From: Myrmaecium sp. VS I D KN 1
Taxonomy: Eukaryota; Ascomycota; Dothideomycetes; Valsariales; Valsariaceae
DNA length: 64,000 nucleotides
NCBI GenBank assembly: GCA_019775845.1
Contig: JADQAV010000045.1
Coordinates: 112,271 to 176,270, forward strand
Direction of reading: 5' to 3'
The translations under genes and the position numbers were made by a program. The notes under the pieces are model-generated. The model made no database searches, had not been told where the DNA came from, and saw only the letters and a program-made list of their open reading frames with translations. Position 1 is the stretch's first letter; the number at the start of each line of letters is the position of its first letter. Shown piece after piece: positions 12,144 to 23,479 of this stretch.

Positions 12144-13832
12144 GACGAGAGAGAAGCGAGATATCAAGGCGCGTTGCAGACAGTTGTATAGCCGTGGTTG
12201 TGCGGCAAGATCTACTTCAACGGCTCTTTGTTCCTAGAATTCGAACAAACGGCCCGTACTTGGTCGTGGTTTTGTCGGTGCCAGGCAGTGGTGGGAGTTG
12301 ACGTAGTCTCTTGAATAGCGACCGCGGCCTTCTGTTGGGAGTTGGGCTCCGCGGTTATATTATCCTACACGGCGGTGCAAGTGCTGCGCAGATGCGAAGA
12401 CCAGGTCTTTCAGGCCTCACTCTGTAGCGGTGGTGAGGGAATACGATAAGGTGTTATCGACGACTGACGTGTGGACGTAGGCGCTGGCGAGAGGGTGCAG
12501 TTAAGCGGAGCGGATCGATGGTAAAGGCGTCAATGGTCCGATGAGACGTTGAGCGGGTATCGTCGACAGAATCACAGCGTATGCATGCAGACAGTGCAAG
12601 GCGGCGGACAGGCTGATGATGGGATGGTGGTGAAATCGTGCAGAGGTTGTTGGTGGTAGCCGTTAAAGAGCCAAGGCAGAGGGTGCAAACCTAGGGTGGT
12701 GCGTGTCGATGGTGGGGTCAGTGCAGCGGATGAGTAGCGGCGTGATGCAGGTCGTGGAGTGCTTGCTGCCCGGTCACAAACAACCGGACAATCGCGATGA
12801 GCCCGCTGGAGGGGCGCCGCTGGGATGAACTATTTCCGTGTGATTTGCTCCTAGAACGGGGACGTTCTCACAACGAACGGAGCTCGATGCTGCTGCTGGC
12901 CTGACCGACAGAGGGATGCAGATCTAAGGTGAATGACAGAGATGCGAGGAAGAGGCTGCGAGAGAGGCTGCGAGGGGGTTTATCACTGAAGATTTGGGTT
13001 TCGCACCGCCAACGATCCGTCTTGTCGGTCCTTGACTACTGTACATACCCTCAGCAGTTACTTACTAACCTTGGTACATATAGGTACCGCTATGCCTGGT
13101 AACCAGACGCCTCGATATTCCGTTTTGAATAATACAAACGTTCGCTAGGTACAGTACCAGCTATTAAAGTAGTATGTTCATGAAGGGTGATGGCAATACC
13201 GTACCAATATCTGAGTACAGGCCTCTCGTCACACAAACTCTTCGTGTACAGGGAGATATAACTAGGATAGCCAAGCAGACGAGCAGTCACATGGAAGTTC
13301 CCTCCACCGGCGATCACCTTCGTCGTTTGAAGGAGAGCATGACAATCGTGCAAGACTTGCTTGTTTGCTTGACTCCTCTCGCTTTCCTCACTCCCCACCA
13401 TCTCCCCTCCTTCCTTGCATGCTCCCCTACAGTCGCATTGCTCGGCCGCTCCCTCGTCCTCCACTGGTTGGTTGGTGTCGTGCAGTTGTGCAGAGTGCAG
13501 GCTGCTCGCAGGCTGCCGACGGTTGACCGAGCCACTAGTCACTGCAAGCTTCGACTAAGGAATGCCGATCGCACTAGCTGATATCATTGGTCCCTGCGTG
13601 CAAAAAAGTGCCGTTTGGCTCGCTGTAACTCGAGTTAACCAACCCTCAGCGAACGGCCACAAGCGCGAGAAGGACGGTACATACATTTCGGCATCGACTG
13701 GGTAGAAGGAGGACACGTAGCAATCAATCAGATCGGAAACCTCAACTGTAGAAGTCAGATCAGAGACGCGACGTCCATCTCCCCAATCGGACCACGGCCT
13801 CAGCACCTGTGAAACTACGGATAACCTCAATC
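12144..13832. promoter_or_regulatory. Divergent intergenic region between igo1 and sfm1
   Basis: This 1.7-kb gap separates two divergent start codons. It is unusually long for such a small gene as igo1, which suggests a long leader or complex control. GTAC/TACC-rich tracts occur at about 13037-13090 and 13147-13160. Apparent frames at 13090-13581 on both strands lack conserved features and were not accepted as genes. Confidence 0.5.
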
Positions 13833-14668
13833 ATGTCCGCAACATCACAGGCCAAGACATACATCGTTGAACACCTGGACCCGGAGCTCGGCCAGTGGTC
13901 TGCGCTTGAGTATGCAAATATCGCCAGCGAAAGCCATGCAGCAGGTTCGCGTTTCATGCTTTCCTCTGTGCCGCCCGAGCTTGAACTGCCGGACTTCCTC
14001 AAGTCGGCCAACGGCCTGCAGGTCGAGCATAGGAGCGTAGAAGAGCTGTTTGCCGATAGCAAGGACAAAGTCTGTCTTTTAGATCCTGCCGCAACCAAGG
14101 AGTTGAGTCCAGAAGACGGCGACAAGTTTGATTGCTTCCTGTTTGGCGGTATACTAGGTATATTTGAAATGGCCCTCTGGTCGGTTGGAGCGTGAACTGA
14201 CGGATACGCAGGCGATGACCCACCGAGAGGCATGTTCAGCCGCCAGTTACAAGGAAGATCACTGTAAATACTGACTTGTGTAGATCGGACTTCAGAGCTT
14301 AGGAAGAAAGGCTTTGAGGGTAGGAGGCTAGGACCTGTACAGATGACCACTGACACCGCCGTTCGAGTTACTCGGATAGTGGTACAAGACCGAGGTGGGC
14401 AACTTCCTCTGAAACGGTAACCGTGCCAACAACTAACGATGTCAGTCTCCCTGGAAAGCATACCCTATGCCGATAACCCCGAGATCAAGGTGAGCAAAAA
14501 CGAAAGCGTAGGCATGCCATTTCGCTACGTGAAGGACAGGCATGGGAACCCGATTATGCCGGAGGTGAGCTGCCATTCCGCGCGTGAGTATACTTCTACT
14601 GACTATCGGAGGGTATGATCGATCTTATCAAGAAAGATTCTGAGAAGGACCTCGTGGATTTATTCTAG
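13833..14668 (+). CDS. sfm1: SPOUT-family protein arginine methyltransferase Sfm1
   Basis: Five exons (13833-14157, 14212-14229, 14284-14394, 14446-14564, 14612-14668) join to 210 codons (209 aa, close to yeast Sfm1). Diagnostic segments are YIVEHLDPE, CLLDPAA, FDCFLFGGILG, DDPPRDRTSEL, RRLGPVQMTTDTAVR, MPFRYVKD and EGMIDLIKKDS. Yeast Sfm1 is a SPOUT-fold enzyme that mono-methylates an arginine of ribosomal protein Rps3 using AdoMet. The second exon is only 18 nt. The intron after it begins with GC (agag|gcatgt) and ends tag, a GC-AG intron; with this junction the reading restores the invariant PPRDRT. No nearby GT donor keeps the frame. The gene runs in tandem with rad52, 396 bp away. Confidence 0.93.
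14230..14283 (+). other. GC-AG intron in sfm1
   Basis: The donor is AGAG|GCATGT, which fits the known rule that GC donors need a strong exon-side AG. A ctgac-type branch sequence and a TAG acceptor follow. Together with exon 2 (14212-14229) it is needed to rebuild the conserved DDPPRDRT motif. Confidence 0.85.
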
Positions 14669-15001
14669 TGCGGAGGGAAAATGGTCAATGTATATACAAA
14701 ATCGTATTCTGTACTAGTTCGTTGGAAATGAAATTCTTGAAAATCAACAGCGACTGACTAAATGAGAGTCAATCTCGAAGGGACGGCCTGATCCTTGGTA
14801 TCTAAAGTAAGCACAATCTGAGAAAGAAGTGTTAAATAGATAACTTATTGAATCTACTAACTTGGAAAGTTGAGGAGCAGGTCAAGTCGTATGCTACCCA
14901 GGCGGAGCCCGGATGTCTGCCTCGCGCGCCGCGAGCACGTGATCACGAGTGGCTGCTGGTCTTATCTAATCGACCACGGACACGTCCACGGCCTGAAGTG
15001 C

Positions 15002-15007
15002 ACGCGT
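15002..15007. promoter_or_regulatory. MluI cell-cycle box (ACGCGT) upstream of rad52
   Basis: The palindrome ACGCGT lies 57 bp before the rad52 ATG. In yeasts this element binds MBF and drives G1/S expression of DNA replication and repair genes. One six-base match is suggestive only. It probably lies in the leader or core promoter. Confidence 0.35.
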
Positions 15008-15064
15008 CTTCCGTTGTTGCCTCTCGTGGGACAACCTCTACTCTCCACCACAACTACCGCTACA

Positions 15065-16817
15065 ATGCCCGCGTGAGTCTTCACTCCCTTGCTGACACTT
15101 ATGCGCAGTTTCTAATGTCCTTCAGTCATGATGATCAGCGGCGCATAGCAAACAGCATCCCCAACCCTTTCGAAGATGGGCCACAACGCCTCAGCGAGTA
15201 CACGGCGCAAGAGATCGCGACGCTGCAAAGTCGTCTTAATAAGCAGCTGGGGCCAGAGTATATCTCAACGAGGCCAGGTGCAGGAGGTGGAAAGGTTGCA
15301 TACCTTGCCGCTGAGAAAGTCATAAATCTTGCAAACGAGGTCTTTGGTTTTAACGGTTGGTCAAGCTCGATACAGAATGTACAGATCGATTTTGTAAGTC
15401 TCTATGGCCAGGCGTATCATTTCAACAGCTGACAGGATGGGAGGTCGACGAGAGTCAGAGCACGGGCAAGATCAGTCTTGGACTCTCTATCATCGTGAGG
15501 GTGACATTGAAAGACGGCACGTATCACGAAGACATTGGATACGGACAAATCGAGAATTGCAAAGGCAAGGCGGCAGCCTTTGAAAAGGCGAAGAAGGAAG
15601 CTGCTACAGATGGACTGAAGAGAGCTTTGAGGACCTTTGGCAACGTCCTGGGTAACTGCCTATACGACAAAGATTATCTGAATCGCGTCAAGACGCTCAA
15701 GGTGGCGCCAGTGAAGTGGGACGTGGAAAATCTCCATCGACACCGAGATTATGCGCCACAAGTTAAGGTAGAAGCAGCACCGGCAGAAGCGCCGCAGGCC
15801 AAACCTGCACCAGTCGTACGGAAACCAAGCCAACAATTAGCTACGTCTACGAGCATGGAGTTTGAAGACGAGTTCGGAGGTGATGTCTTTGAAGGAGTCA
15901 TAATCGAGGAGGGACACGGGGATGAAGTTACTCTCGATTCTATAGTTGGACCTGACTCGACGGCCAAGTCTCTAGCCCAGCGGACGCAGTCAGTACCGCC
16001 GCCGACAACGAATAACGGACGTCCAGCATTGCCCGCTCCGCAGCAGCAGGGGCAACAACAACAGCCACGGCCTGCACAACCCCTGAATCCGAATGTAAAC
16101 CAGTCGTCACGGTCATCCGTTCATGGGCCCCAGCATGGAAACCACGGCAGTCGACCCCCGAACAGGCCGGCGCAATCACACCTCAACCAACATCCTATTA
16201 ACCAGAATGCTCAACGCGGCAATGGAGCAACACCACCCGAGTCTGGCGCCTCTAATGGAGTTGCACAACCGGGAAATAACGAGCCGCCCGCAACAGTCAC
16301 GTTTGTAAATTCACGAGCCGCCGAGATTTTACAGAAATCCGATAACCCGGCCTCTCCACTTCCTCCCAATGTCCCAGCTTTTAACCCACACCTTGAAAGT
16401 CCCTCCCTCAGACGCACGAGCGGAATCAACCATAAGACCTCCGCGCCTATAAGTAGACAAGCAGTTGGCATCGGCGGGGCGATGGCGAACGCAGCCCCCG
16501 GAGTAGCGAACGGTCATATCAACGGACCGCAGGGGCTTGGCTCCGTGCCCGGAAAGCCGAACTTTGTCAACCCTCAAGCTGATCTTGGGCGGAGGATTGG
16601 TATGCCGAATGGGGCGCAAAGCCCCCTTGCGAATAGGAGTGCTTATAAGCCACCCACCATGAACGCAGGTGCTGGCATCAAGAGACCGAACCAAGCCATA
16701 AACGCAGGACCGGGTCCACCGCAGGCTGCTGACAGACAGCCCTTGGCGGATTTGAGTAATGTGCACTCGGACTCAGAAACAGTGGATGTCAAGAGGGCAA
16801 AGGTTGGCGGTGCGTAG
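15065..16817 (+). CDS. rad52: DNA recombination and repair protein Rad52 (RadC)
   Basis: Exons 15065-15072, 15126-15393 and 15444-16817 give 550 codons (549 aa). The first exon holds only 8 nt (ATG CCC GC); splicing gives [13 protein letters not shown]. The conserved annealing domain spans about residues 5-180: [55 protein letters not shown] and KALRTFG-type [12 protein letters not shown]. The second acceptor is gggAG. Upstream AGs at aacAG and gacAG are skipped, because only gggAG restores the invariant FVDES. The C-terminal 350 residues are Pro/Gln/Asn-rich and disordered, as in other Rad52 proteins where this part binds Rad51 and RPA. It mediates Rad51 loading and single-strand annealing in the nucleus. 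Confidence 0.95.
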
Positions 16818-17144
16818 TTCAGAGGACAGCGAAGCGTATTCTTTCGGGAGACTTTGTTTGGGCATTCCGGTTTCATTTGCAAGGCGTTCGAGAGTGGCTT
16901 CTGGCAATTGATCAACATATGTTCTTGCCTGGGGGGGTGTTTGAGCTTGATCGGTTACTCTGATATATTTATGCGTGGCATCCACTTCTGGGGAGGACTG
17001 TAGCTTGGCCGCCGGAGCAGTCATTATTGCCTTGCGCTCTGTCTCTTCCTTGCCGGAATATGGATGGATCTCAGGGCATTGGCTTTCGAATAGTTCACAC
17101 AAAACTTCTTTGCTACATGGGCGCCATATTGGCTCACGCCGCAA
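16773..17144 (-). CDS. Possible small unassigned protein, convergent with rad52
   Basis: An open frame of about 120 codons on the minus strand overlaps the last 45 nt of rad52 from the opposite side. The translation looks protein-like ([51 protein letters not shown]), with balanced charged and hydrophobic residues. However, no ATG opens it: the frame begins at a TTG, and the first in-frame ATG (about 17022) would leave 83 aa. A TAA closes the frame a little further upstream. A spliced 5' exon would be needed for the full frame. I do not recognise a family. It could equally be a chance frame in the rad52 3' flank. Confidence 0.2.
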   Translation of the reverse strand: MRREPIWRPCSKEVLCELFESQCPEIHPYSGKEETERKAIMTAPAAKLQSSPEVDATHKYIRVTDQAQTPPQARTYVDQLPEATLERLANETGMPKQSLPKEYASLSSELRTANLCPLDIHCF

Positions 17145-18310
17145 TGTCAGGATGAACTCAGAGATGTGCCATTACAACATTCAACTCAAGCGTGGAAAAA
17201 AAAAAGAAAAAAAAAAAAACGCAAATCCCTTGTGAGAGTGTAGTACAATCTTGGATATTCTCTAAGCTGCAACTCTATAAACCCAGCGATAAAGCTTCCA
17301 GAAAGTTGTGTTTATCAGATACCGTCGTATACCGTTTTGATAGCATCAAAGGCGTCGCACTTCCACTGAAGGTAAGCGCTGGTGCTCTCAGTGCTTGACT
17401 CTATTTGGTATATCATCATATAAACACGCCTTCCAGGCTTGACGCTGGAATGATGAATCTGGCTCGTTCGACCGAGCATGGGCGTGCTTGAGATAAGCAC
17501 CCGGCAGATCCTGAAGAGAGAAAAAAGATGTACAGTGCCCTTCCTCGCCTCAAGAATAAGCCCCATCGAGTTACCCTTGCCTACACCGAGTGAACGGCAG
17601 GCCTCGGGCAATCGCATGACTATCCATCGTGACGATAAATCCTCAAGCTTACCCCGTTACCCAGCTGCGGCTCCATTGTGATCGCGGAACCTCCTCCGTG
17701 ACAGCAGGTAGCTGGGTACTGGCTCGGGCCAGCAACTGCGGACTCGTATCTTCGTCCTGTGGCAGCTGCTGACCGAGCCGACCCAGCGTTACCTATCGCC
17801 AAGGAGTGTGGACGGTCCCAAGGATGGAGCGGGAACTGGAAGGCAAGGAGGCTGCATGCTTCTGTGGCAGCGCGTTGGCACGGCGTCTCTGCTCGACGAC
17901 AGAGGTGTCCGGGGACTTTCTCCCAAAGCGATATGTGAAAGGAAGGGCCGGAGCCCTCCTGTATGTGAGCTTTGAATGCGATTCTTTGAGCGAGGAAGGT
18001 GAAGGGAAAAATGAATGATAGGCGAGAGGCCCGCAGAAGTTTTGTACTTGCATCGCTTGGGCGGACAAACTGTTTTGCCGGTGTCCGAACGCTTCAGGCG
18101 TCGCTAGGCTGTTACCAGGCACGCTAGGCTACTGGCGCGGTGAAGCTTGAAAGCTGCCTCGACCGAGTTGTTTGGAGACCGTGAAGGTGCCATAAAACCC
18201 GCCCACGACGTGCGCGCAACTGTTCCTCCCGTCGCTGCTCTTTCCAGGTCCACTACGTACTATCTCAATTACCACGAACGCTTCCTCCGCAGCAAGTCTG
18301 CCCGTGCAAC
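16818..18310. other. Intergenic, rad52 3' flank and rae1 promoter
   Basis: 1.5 kb between two plus-strand genes. It contains an A-rich run (about 17196-17219) and, on the minus strand, the doubtful frame listed separately. No other coding signal was recognised. Confidence 0.45.
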
Positions 18311-19490
18311 ATGTCACTCTTCGGCGCTGCGGCCACCAGTGCCACAACGAATCCGACCCAGGGCGACATCTCGAAGGATGTAGCTGTGAAGGAGCCTCCC
18401 AAAGATGGAATTTCTGACCTGTGCTTCTCTCCGGCTGGAGACTTCCTTGCCGTTTCATCCTGGGATAACCAAGTCCGCATCTATGAGATCGACGGGCAGG
18501 GCAACAGTCAAGGGCGCGCAGCATTCGAACACGCGGGACCAGCGCTAGCCTGCGCGTGGTCACAGGTAGGCAAAATGATCCTTCCGGCGCATATGGCATT
18601 GACATTGACACATCATCTAGGATGGTACTAAAGTGGTTGGAGGTGGTGCGGACAAAGCCGCGTTCATGCTGGATCTTAAGGCCGGTGCAGCAAAGCAGCA
18701 GGTCGCGGCCCATGATGACACAATCAAGTCGGTCAAGATGTTCCAGAGTGGAGGCAACGATATGCTGGTGACAGGCTCTTGGGACAAAACGATCAAATAC
18801 TGGGATCTTCGTCAGCCCAACCCGGCCGCGACCGTCCAGATGCAGGAGCGTGTCTACTCTATGGACATCAAGGACAAGCTGCTGGTTGTCGGCTGCGCTG
18901 ACCGTTATATCAACATCTTCAACCTGGATGCGCCGGACAAAATCTTCAAGACGATGCAGAGCCCGCTGAAATGGCAAACCAGAGTTGTGAGCTGCTTTAC
19001 TGATGCTTCGGGATTCGCCGTGGGCAGCGTTGAGGGACGCTGCGCGATCCAGTATGTCGAAGATAAGAACTCAAGGTAAGTTACGTTCAGATCTGAGTCC
19101 TAACTTACAACTAATCAAATATGCAGCCTCAACTTCTCCTTCAAGTGTCACCGGCAACCTGACCCTGCACAACGTGATGTCTCGAAAGTTTACGCTGTGA
19201 ATGCAATCTCTTTCCATCCCGAACATGGCACTTTCAGCACCGCCGGTAGTGACGGCACGTTCCACTTCTGGGACAAGGACGCGAAGCATAGGCTGAAGGG
19301 ATACCCCGAGGTCGGTGGCCCGATCACTGCCACCGCGTTCAATCGCACCGGAACCATCTTCGCATATGGAGTCAGCTACGACTGGAGCAAAGGATACGCC
19401 CATAACAACCCTAATCTTCCTATCAAAATCATGCTTCATCCGGTGGCGCCGGAAGAGTGCAAACCCAGGCCAGGGGGCCGGAAGAAGTAA
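18311..19490 (+). CDS. rae1: mRNA export/nucleoporin protein Rae1 (Gle2, SonA)
   Basis: Exons 18311-18565, 18621-19075 and 19127-19490 give 358 codons (357 aa), the usual Rae1 length. After an N-terminal MSLFGAAATSA come WD40 blades: GISDLCFSPAGDFLAVSSWDNQVRIYE, VVGGGADKAAFMLD, LVTGSWDKTIKYWDLRQP, KLLVVGCADRYINIFNLD and TFSTAGSDGTFHFWDKDA. The C-terminus carries GVSYDWSKGY and a basic tail ending GRKK, all typical of Rae1/Gle2. Rae1 binds the GLEBS motif of Nup98-type nucleoporins and supports poly(A) RNA export and spindle assembly. The A. nidulans orthologue is SonA, a suppressor of nimA1. The function is secure by sequence. Confidence 0.95.
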
Positions 19491-20343
19491 ATTTCGCCAG
19501 GGCACAGATGCAGCACCGTTTTTCCTTGGACTCTCTAGATTACGGGCTTGGTAGGGAAAAATCATGTACTGTAGGGAGGCTTGCATGGTGTTCATGGAGT
19601 ATCAGGGTTTTTATTCCACTTGCGGCAAGCATGTCGTCGATGGACGTTAGCGGAACGGCTACACACGATGGATGAGTTCAGAAGGGGGTTTAAATGTTTT
19701 CGATGCCGTGAAATTTTAATTATGAGTTCAATTCGTGCGCACCGGAGCGATGCCTCCAATCAGTCAGGGGGCAGCCTTGCAAATGAATAAGCATGTGAAT
19801 TGCGGAGGCCACCAGGACAAATGCCGCATCCATGTCCATGTGGCGGCGTTTGTGGCTTTCTCCTACTTTTAGATCACCCAGCGCCGGTGATGTTCGCGAT
19901 TACTCCATAATCGTACATTAGGGTGCCTGGGGTCGACTCCGAGCTTCTCACCCTTAACTCCCACGGTGCTCCCTTCTTGTCCTCCCCCTTCCTGATCCCC
20001 TCCTGTCGTCGTCCTCTTCTCGTCGTCGCGGAGCTCCCGGATTGCGTGAGGTCGTTCCTGTCTCGCTCCGCCTCCCTTGTTGCCCCAGCTTGCCCTGAGC
20101 GCTCCCGGTCTGATCCAGTCCAGGCCACGCATCCCTTCTTTCAAGCCATAACAACGACAATAGAGCTCTGTTGGCGAGCTGCGCGACTCTGTCTATATCT
20201 CGAATAGCCGAACTGCGCATTCTTTCGAAGCGACCGCTTATCCACGCCGTACCCCTGACCCTTCAGGAGTACTCGCCGCCCGGCATACATGAGATAAGCC
20301 ACGTCTTACTCTACAGTCGATCTGACCATTGCCTCCGTACAGG
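19491..20343. other. Intergenic, rae1 3' flank and kex1 promoter
   Basis: 850 bp between two plus-strand genes. The second half is pyrimidine-rich on the plus strand (about 19940-20110), as is common before transcription starts in filamentous fungi. No gene was recognised. Confidence 0.45.
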
Positions 20344-22413
20344 ATGTGGCTCACTGGAAGATCGCGACCGTCACGGTGGCATAGCGTTCTGGCTATGGCC
20401 GCGCTCTTGTCGGCTGAGGGCTACGCTGCGGACAAAACCGCCGCAGACTATTACATACACTCCCTACCAGGCGCTCCGGATGGGCCTCTATTGAAGATGC
20501 ATGCAGGGTACGTTTCCTGTCAGCGAACGTGTTGAAGTGCCATAATAACGTCTTTCTGCAGGCATATCGAAGTAACTCCCGAGCATCACGGCAACCTCTT
20601 CTTCTGGCTCTACGGGAACCGGCACATAGCAGACAAGCAAAGGACGGTGATATGGCTAAATGGCGGCCCGGGATGTAGTTCAATGGATGGCGCGCTCATG
20701 GAGGTTGGGCCTTATCGAGTTCGGGAAGGTGGCAAGCTGGAATACAATGACGGGTCATGGGATGAGTTTGCAAATCTTCTTTTTGTGGACAATCCTGTCG
20801 GAACCGGTTTCAGTTACGTGGATACTGACAGCTTTATCCATGAGCTGGATGAGATGGCTTCGCAGTTTGTTACTTTCCTGGAGAAGTGGTTCGACATATT
20901 TCCCGAGTACATGCATGACGATGTGAGTATGAACAGGATGTACGGTCAATGTGCCAAATTCTAACCATGGCAGATTTATATCGCTGGCGAGTCGTACGCC
21001 GGTCAGCACATCCCCTACATTGCCAAAGCTATCCTGGATAGGAACAACAACACGAGGAAGGATCCCTGGAATCTTGCCGGTTTGCTCATTGGAAATGGGT
21101 GGATCTCGCCGGTCGACCAGTACCTTGCTTACCTTCCTTTTGCCTATGAGAATGGACTGATCCAGGGGGGGACGTCCAAGGCGCAGTTGATTGAGAAACA
21201 GCAAGCGCAGTGCGTCGAATATCTGAACAGTGAAGATGGACAGCATTCAGTCGACAGTAACGTCTGCGAGAGAATATTGACCGATCTTCTTGAAGTCACC
21301 AAGAACAAAGACGGCGAAAAGTACGAACGGTGTGTCAATATGTACGACATCCGCCTACGCGACGATGACAGCTGTGGTATGAACTGGCCCCCTGATCTCC
21401 AATACGTCACCCCCTATCTCCGCGATAAGAAGGTCATCGAAGCCTTGCACATTAACCCTGACAAGCGCACCGGCTGGTCTGAATGCAGCGGCGCTGTCAG
21501 CTCAAACTTCAGGGCTCAGAACTCTGCGCCCTCTATAGATCTTTTACCCGGCCTGTTGGAGCATGTCCCAATTGTTCTTTTCTCTGGAGATAAGGATTTG
21601 ATCTGCAACCACATCGGCACGGAAGAGCTTATCAACAAAATGGAGTGGAACGGCGGCAAAGGCTTCGAGTTGTCGCCCGGCATCGTCGCACCTCGTCGCG
21701 ACTGGACTTTCGAACACGAGCCGGCCGGCATCTATCAAGAAGCGCGGAACCTGACTTACGTGAAATTCTACAACTCCTCCCACATGGTTCCCTTCGACTA
21801 CGCGCGACGGTCGCGCGACATGCTGGACCGGTTCATGAAGGTCGACATTGCCTCGATCGGCGGCAAGCCCTCGGAAAGCCTGATTGATGGCGAGAAGGGC
21901 CCCCTCACTAGCGTTGGTTCCCACCCTAACTCCACTGCGGCACAGGAAGCTCAAAAGGACAAACTCAAGCAGGCGGAATGGAAGGCGTACTACCGGTCTG
22001 GCGAGGTGGCGCTCGTCGTCGTCGTCATCGCGGCCAGCCTCTGGGGCTGGTTCGTCTGGCGCGACCGTCGCCAACGGGCCGGATATAGCGGCCTCTTCGG
22101 CACCGGCAAGAACCCGTCGGCGGAGGGCCGAGAAGGTCTCATGGGCGGCATGGGCCTGGAGAACTTCCGGAGCCGGCGGTCGGGCGTGTCGGATCGCGAC
22201 GTGGAAGCGGCGGATTTCGACGAGCGGGAGCTGGATTCGGTCCGCTTCGACGGTATGCCGATGCGGAACAAGGAGCGCGGGTTCCAGGACCATCCGCCCG
22301 CCTCCCGCGGAGCCGGCGTGGTGGATCCGGAGGAGGATCGACGGTATTCGCTTGGCGAGGCGAGCGAGAGCGGGGAGAGCGATGTCGAGGCGCGGAAGCA
22401 ACGGACAGGTTGA
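20344..22413 (+). CDS. kex1: Pheromone-processing carboxypeptidase Kex1
   Basis: Exons 20344-20507, 20562-20922 and 20974-22413 give 655 codons (654 aa). Residues 1-28 form a signal peptide. The serine carboxypeptidase S10 core follows: [13 protein letters not shown], catalytic Ser in GESYAGQH, catalytic Asp in [10 protein letters not shown] and catalytic His in [11 protein letters not shown]-glycosylation sequons include NLTYV and NSSH. Near residue 555 one transmembrane segment ([18 protein letters not shown]) precedes an acidic cytosolic tail of about 80 residues rich in Asp, Glu and Gly. This is the Kex1 layout: a late-Golgi enzyme that trims C-terminal Lys/Arg after Kex2 cleavage. The ATG at 20344 is the first ATG in the frame. 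Confidence 0.95.
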
Positions 22414-23479
22414 TCCGGGCTTCTTCGTTAGCTTTGGCGCCCTTGGGTAGGAGGAGGAGGGAGGGAAGGAGAAGGAGGAGGCTCTGTCTTTTGCTTCCGT
22501 TCGTTTGGTTCGAGATGGTTGTACGATACGCAATTAGTATTTACACCTGTCGTCGTTGAGTCGCCGTTCTTGCTGCACACGCGGCTCTTAGAACGTGGTT
22601 TACATGCTCACGCCTCAGTTTCCTACTTCCAAACGCCTTCAGTTGTTTAGTAGCATCAATCGCCGTCGTGACCGAAACCCCTGGAGATATAGATGTAACA
22701 TGATATAATACGAGATGGGATGGGAGCAATTTGGAGTTCGCTCGACGTTCAGAGAGGAAATAGAAGTGTGCGTAAATATCCAGTGGAATGCTGCTTTTTT
22801 ATTCCGCCCTTCCCCTTCACTACTTTGTATCTGCTTCTTCCATGATTCGCTGCTCAGCGATTTCTTCTTTTTCTCCTTCTGATTATTGCAGCAACAAACG
22901 GGAAACGAGGACAAATTGTTCCCATGTTCCAAGCCATCTCAGCCCACTAAGTAAATCTAGAGTGTTCACTCTCTCCGACACGGCACGTAATGGGAACGGC
23001 AGCGTGAACCGGCGGTAGGCCGCTCCATTGAATATATATATAGGATCAAGGCGAGCCACAGTCGATCATGTACGTATTTTCTGATATATACTAGAAAGTA
23101 TTTCGTCCAATTTAGACGCGATGAATAAACCCAAAGAGAATAGATATGGAATTAAATGGGATAACATAATACAAGATACATTGGCAGAATAATACTATTG
23201 ACCTGCCCGATTTTCAGGAGGAGAAACCCACAGTATAGGCGGGTTATCGTCTAAATATGTGCGGTCGTCGACTCATCATCGTCATCATCAGAGGGAATAA
23301 AAAAGAAGAAAATAAAGTCATAAAACTTCACGCCCAGCCATGCTTCCCAGCCTTTTCATGGAACGCCATGTGCCTTCCCAATGAAACATGCATGAACAGA
23401 GAAATGGAGAAAGAGAAGCAAACAGGGGGAAAACCTCCAAGATGCGTTGCAGACAAGAGCAGGCCGAGAGACCGACTGT
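22414..23479. other. Convergent intergenic region
   Basis: 1.07 kb between the kex1 stop and the stop of the rhodopsin-MFS gene. Part of it (about 23030-23200) is AT-rich with TATATA tracts. No gene was recognised. Confidence 0.5.

Noticed and set aside
18129-18977. A 282-codon frame antisense to rae1
   Set aside because: It overlaps the conserved Rae1 WD repeats on the other strand and has no recognisable features.
21544-22533. A 329-codon frame antisense to kex1
   Set aside because: Shadow of the kex1 C-terminal exon; low-complexity translation without motifs.
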